Translations under genes and position numbers: made by a program
The notes under the pieces: generated by a model
Databases searched by the model: none
Told to the model about the DNA's origin: nothing
Seen by the model: only the letters and a program-made list of their open reading frames with translations
Shown here: piece after piece, positions 4,941 through 6,409 of the stretch
How the letters are laid out: each line of letters opens with the position of its first letter
How positions within the stretch are numbered: position 1 is the stretch's first letter
Assembly: GCA_039807785.1 (NCBI GenBank)
Contig: JBDHRX010000148.1
Location: 1 to 6,409 of the forward strand
Direction of reading: 5' to 3'
Length of the DNA: 6,409 nucleotides
Origin: Zeimonas sp039807785
GTDB taxonomy: Bacteria > Pseudomonadota > Gammaproteobacteria > Burkholderiales > Burkholderiaceae_E

Positions 4941-4994
4941 ACGCAGATCCCGCGGTTCCCGCGGCGGGTGCCACCGGCGCCGCCGCGGGCCCCG

Positions 4995-5023
4995 AGCCCG
5001 GCCTTTCGGCCGGGCTTTTTTTT
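4995..5023 (+). terminator. Intrinsic terminator of phaP
   Basis: GCCCGGCC (4996-5003) pairs perfectly with GGCCGGGC (5008-5015) around the loop TTTC, A4995 pairs with T5016, and eight T residues follow (5016-5023). It lies 54 bp after the phaP stop. Its last T is also the final base of the stop codon of the convergent oxidoreductase gene. On the - strand the sequence after the stem is CTCGGGG, so it works for phaP only. Confidence 0.95.
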
Positions 5024-6409
5024 CAGCCGGCGACTGCCTCGCGCTCGGCCGCGAAATACGCGTCGAGCAACTGTTGCCGGCGCGCCAGCGCGGCCTCGAC
5101 GTTGCGCATCTTGACGTGGCCGAAGCCGCGGATCTGCTCGGGCACGGCGGCGATCTGGATCGCCAGCTCGAGACGACGCACATCGAGCGCCGCGAGCAGC
5201 CGCTCGATGTCGGCCTCGTAGTCGACGATCAGCCGGCGCTCCATGCGCCGCTCGGCGCTGCGCCCGAACGGGTCGAGCACGCCGCCGCGCAGGCGGCGCA
5301 GCCGTGCGAGCAGCCGGAACGCGCGGAACATCCAGGCGCCGTACTCGCGCTTGACCAGTTCGCCCTTCGCGTTGCGCTTCGCCAGCAGCGGCGGCGCGAG
5401 ATGGAAGCCAAGCCGGAAGTCGCCCTCGAAGCGCTCGTTCAGTCGTGCCATGAACGCGCCGCTGGTGTACAGGCGCGCCACCTCGTACTCGTCCTTGACC
5501 GCCATCAGCTTGAACAGGTTGCGCGCCACCGCTTCGGTGAGCGCCAGCGGCGCGGCGCCGACCAGCGCGCGCTCGGCCGCCTTGACACGCTCCACCGTGG
5601 CGGCATAGCGGCGCGCGTAGCGCTCGTCCTGGTAGTCGGCCAGCTCGTCGATGCGCCGCGCCACGAGCTCGTCGAGCGAGCCCGACAGGCGGCGCGACAC
5701 CGGCGGCGCGCCCACGGGCTCGACGGCGGCCTCGACGCGCGCCGGATCGACCGCCGCGACGCGGCCCCAGGCGAAGGCCGCCCTGTTCTGCTCGACCGCG
5801 ACGCCGTTCAGCTCGATCGCGCGCTCGATCGCCGCCGCCGACAGCGGCACCAGCCCGCGCTGCCAGGCGTAGCCGAGCATGAACGGATTGGCGGCGATCG
5901 CGTCGCCGAGCAGCGCGCCGGCCAGCCGCGTGCCGTCGACGAACCAGGCCCGGTCCGCGCCCACCGTGTCGACGATCGCCGCCTCCATGGCGCCGAGCGG
6001 AAACTTCCAGTCGGGGTTGCGGGTGAAGTCGGCGGTCGGCGTGCTGGCGACGTTGGCGACCACGCGCGTGCGGGTTTCGTCCATGCGCGCCAGCGCCTCG
6101 CGACCGGCCGCGACGACGACGTCGCAGCCGAGCACCGCATCGGCGGCGGCGGTGCCGATGCGCGGCGCGTATAGCGCTTCGCCGGCTTCGGCGAAACGCA
6201 CGAAGCTCATCACGGCGCCGTTCTTCTGCGCCAGCCCGGTCACGTCGAGCACCGTCACGCGCTTGCCTTCGAGGTGCGCGGCCATGCCCAGCAACTGCCC
6301 GATCGTGACCACGCCGGTGCCGCCGATGCCGGCCACCAGCAGGCCGTAGCCGCCGCGCACCGGCGGCAGCACCGGCGTGGGCAGCCCCGCGGCCGGCGCT
6401 GCGCCCGGG
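5023..6409 (-). CDS. Indolepyruvate:ferredoxin oxidoreductase, fused form (C-terminal part)
   Basis: This is the C-terminal 461 residues of a fused 2-oxoacid oxidoreductase. The frame stays open to the window edge, so the N-terminal thiamine-diphosphate and Fe-S parts (family total about 1,150-1,200 residues) are missing. The enzyme converts arylpyruvates such as indolepyruvate to aryl-acetyl-CoA and CO2, passing electrons to ferredoxin or a related carrier. What is seen: a Pro/Ala linker (6370-6408), then the gamma domain with GIGGTGVVTIGQLLGMAAH (from 6330 down) and VLDVTGLAQKNGAV, hallmark motifs of the catalytic-gamma chain, to about 5780. After this comes a long Arg/Ala-rich C-terminal domain (DUF6537-like) with ARNLFKLMAVKDEYEVARLY, KREYGAWMFRAFRLL and IRGFGHVKMRNVEAA. 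These leave little doubt about the family. The stop TGA (5023-5025) touches the phaP terminator. No terminator of its own is visible within the 82-bp gap. Bacteria with this fused form use it to degrade aromatic amino acids. Confidence 0.92.
   Translation of the reverse strand, partial: PGAAPAAGLPTPVLPPVRGGYGLLVAGIGGTGVVTIGQLLGMAAHLEGKRVTVLDVTGLAQKNGAVMSFVRFAEAGEALYAPRIGTAAADAVLGCDVVVAAGREALARMDETRTRVVANVASTPTADFTRNPDWKFPLGAMEAAIVDTVGADRAWFVDGTRLAGALLGDAIAANPFMLGYAWQRGLVPLSAAAIERAIELNGVAVEQNRAAFAWGRVAAVDPARVEAAVEPVGAPPVSRRLSGSLDELVARRIDELADYQDERYARRYAATVERVKAAERALVGAAPLALTEAVARNLFKLMAVKDEYEVARLYTSGAFMARLNERFEGDFRLGFHLAPPLLAKRNAKGELVKREYGAWMFRAFRLLARLRRLRGGVLDPFGRSAERRMERRLIVDYEADIERLLAALDVRRLELAIQIAAVPEQIRGFGHVKMRNVEAALARRQQLLDAYFAAEREAVAG

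Noticed and set aside
4995..5023. A bidirectional terminator serving both phaP and the oxidoreductase gene
   Set aside because: On the - strand the hairpin is followed by CTCGGGG rather than a T tract, so only phaP has a convincing intrinsic terminator.
5074..6174. A 366-codon + strand frame opposite the oxidoreductase gene
   Set aside because: It is an antisense shadow with Arg/His/Ala-rich composition. The - strand frame carries the GIGGTG and LAQKNGAV motifs.
1..6409. A novel defence, mobile or biosynthetic system
   Set aside because: All six coding regions belong to well-known housekeeping, regulatory or storage families. No integrase, transposase, repeat-spacer array, toxin pair or unexplained large frame was found.

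Overview
The window is a GC-rich chromosomal segment, almost certainly from a betaproteobacterium and probably of the order Burkholderiales. The evidence is a Burkholderia/Ralstonia-style phasin (PHA granule protein), a fused indolepyruvate oxidoreductase of the proteobacterial type, a PbpG-type peptidoglycan endopeptidase with a long Ala/Pro/Lys-rich linker, and very high third-position GC. Nothing indicates a mobile element, phage, CRISPR array or RNA gene. The content looks like core housekeeping and storage metabolism.

Layout, left to right. Positions 20-53 hold a strong intrinsic terminator for a + strand gene lying left of the window, followed by a pyrimidine tract with a 13-bp tandem duplication. 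A small DUF454/YbaN inner-membrane protein (129-500, -) is divergent from an IclR-family regulator (716-1507, +). The 215 bp between them contain nested palindromes and an IclR-like operator overlapping a possible -10. The IclR gene converges on pbpG (1486-2724, -), and their 3' ends overlap by 22 bp with no room for a terminator. The 185 bp upstream of pbpG contain a perfect GTGA-N6-TCAC palindrome (CRP-family core), a second small palindrome and a 10-bp-stem hairpin.

Next comes a two-gene - strand operon: a hot-dog acyl-CoA thioesterase (3614-4096) and an FMN nitroreductase (2910-3617). They are joined by a 4-bp ATGA stop/start overlap that implies translational coupling. The 307-bp gap 4097-4403 separates this operon from the divergent phasin gene phaP (4404-4940, +). 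It carries a near-consensus sigma70 promoter bracketed by two copies of a 16-bp sequence, each centred on an imperfect palindrome. This looks like a two-site operator, plausibly for the PHA-responsive repressor PhaR. phaP ends in a textbook terminator. The C-terminal part of a fused indolepyruvate:ferredoxin oxidoreductase (5023-6409, -) converges on it and runs off the right edge.

Functionally, phaP points to polyhydroxyalkanoate storage, the oxidoreductase to aromatic amino-acid catabolism through aryl-pyruvates to acyl-CoAs, and the thioesterase to acyl-CoA turnover. These connections are inferred from family knowledge and not shown by the sequence. I see no convincing new multi-gene system. 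The most interesting signals are regulatory: the paired phaP operators and the CRP-like palindrome upstream of pbpG.
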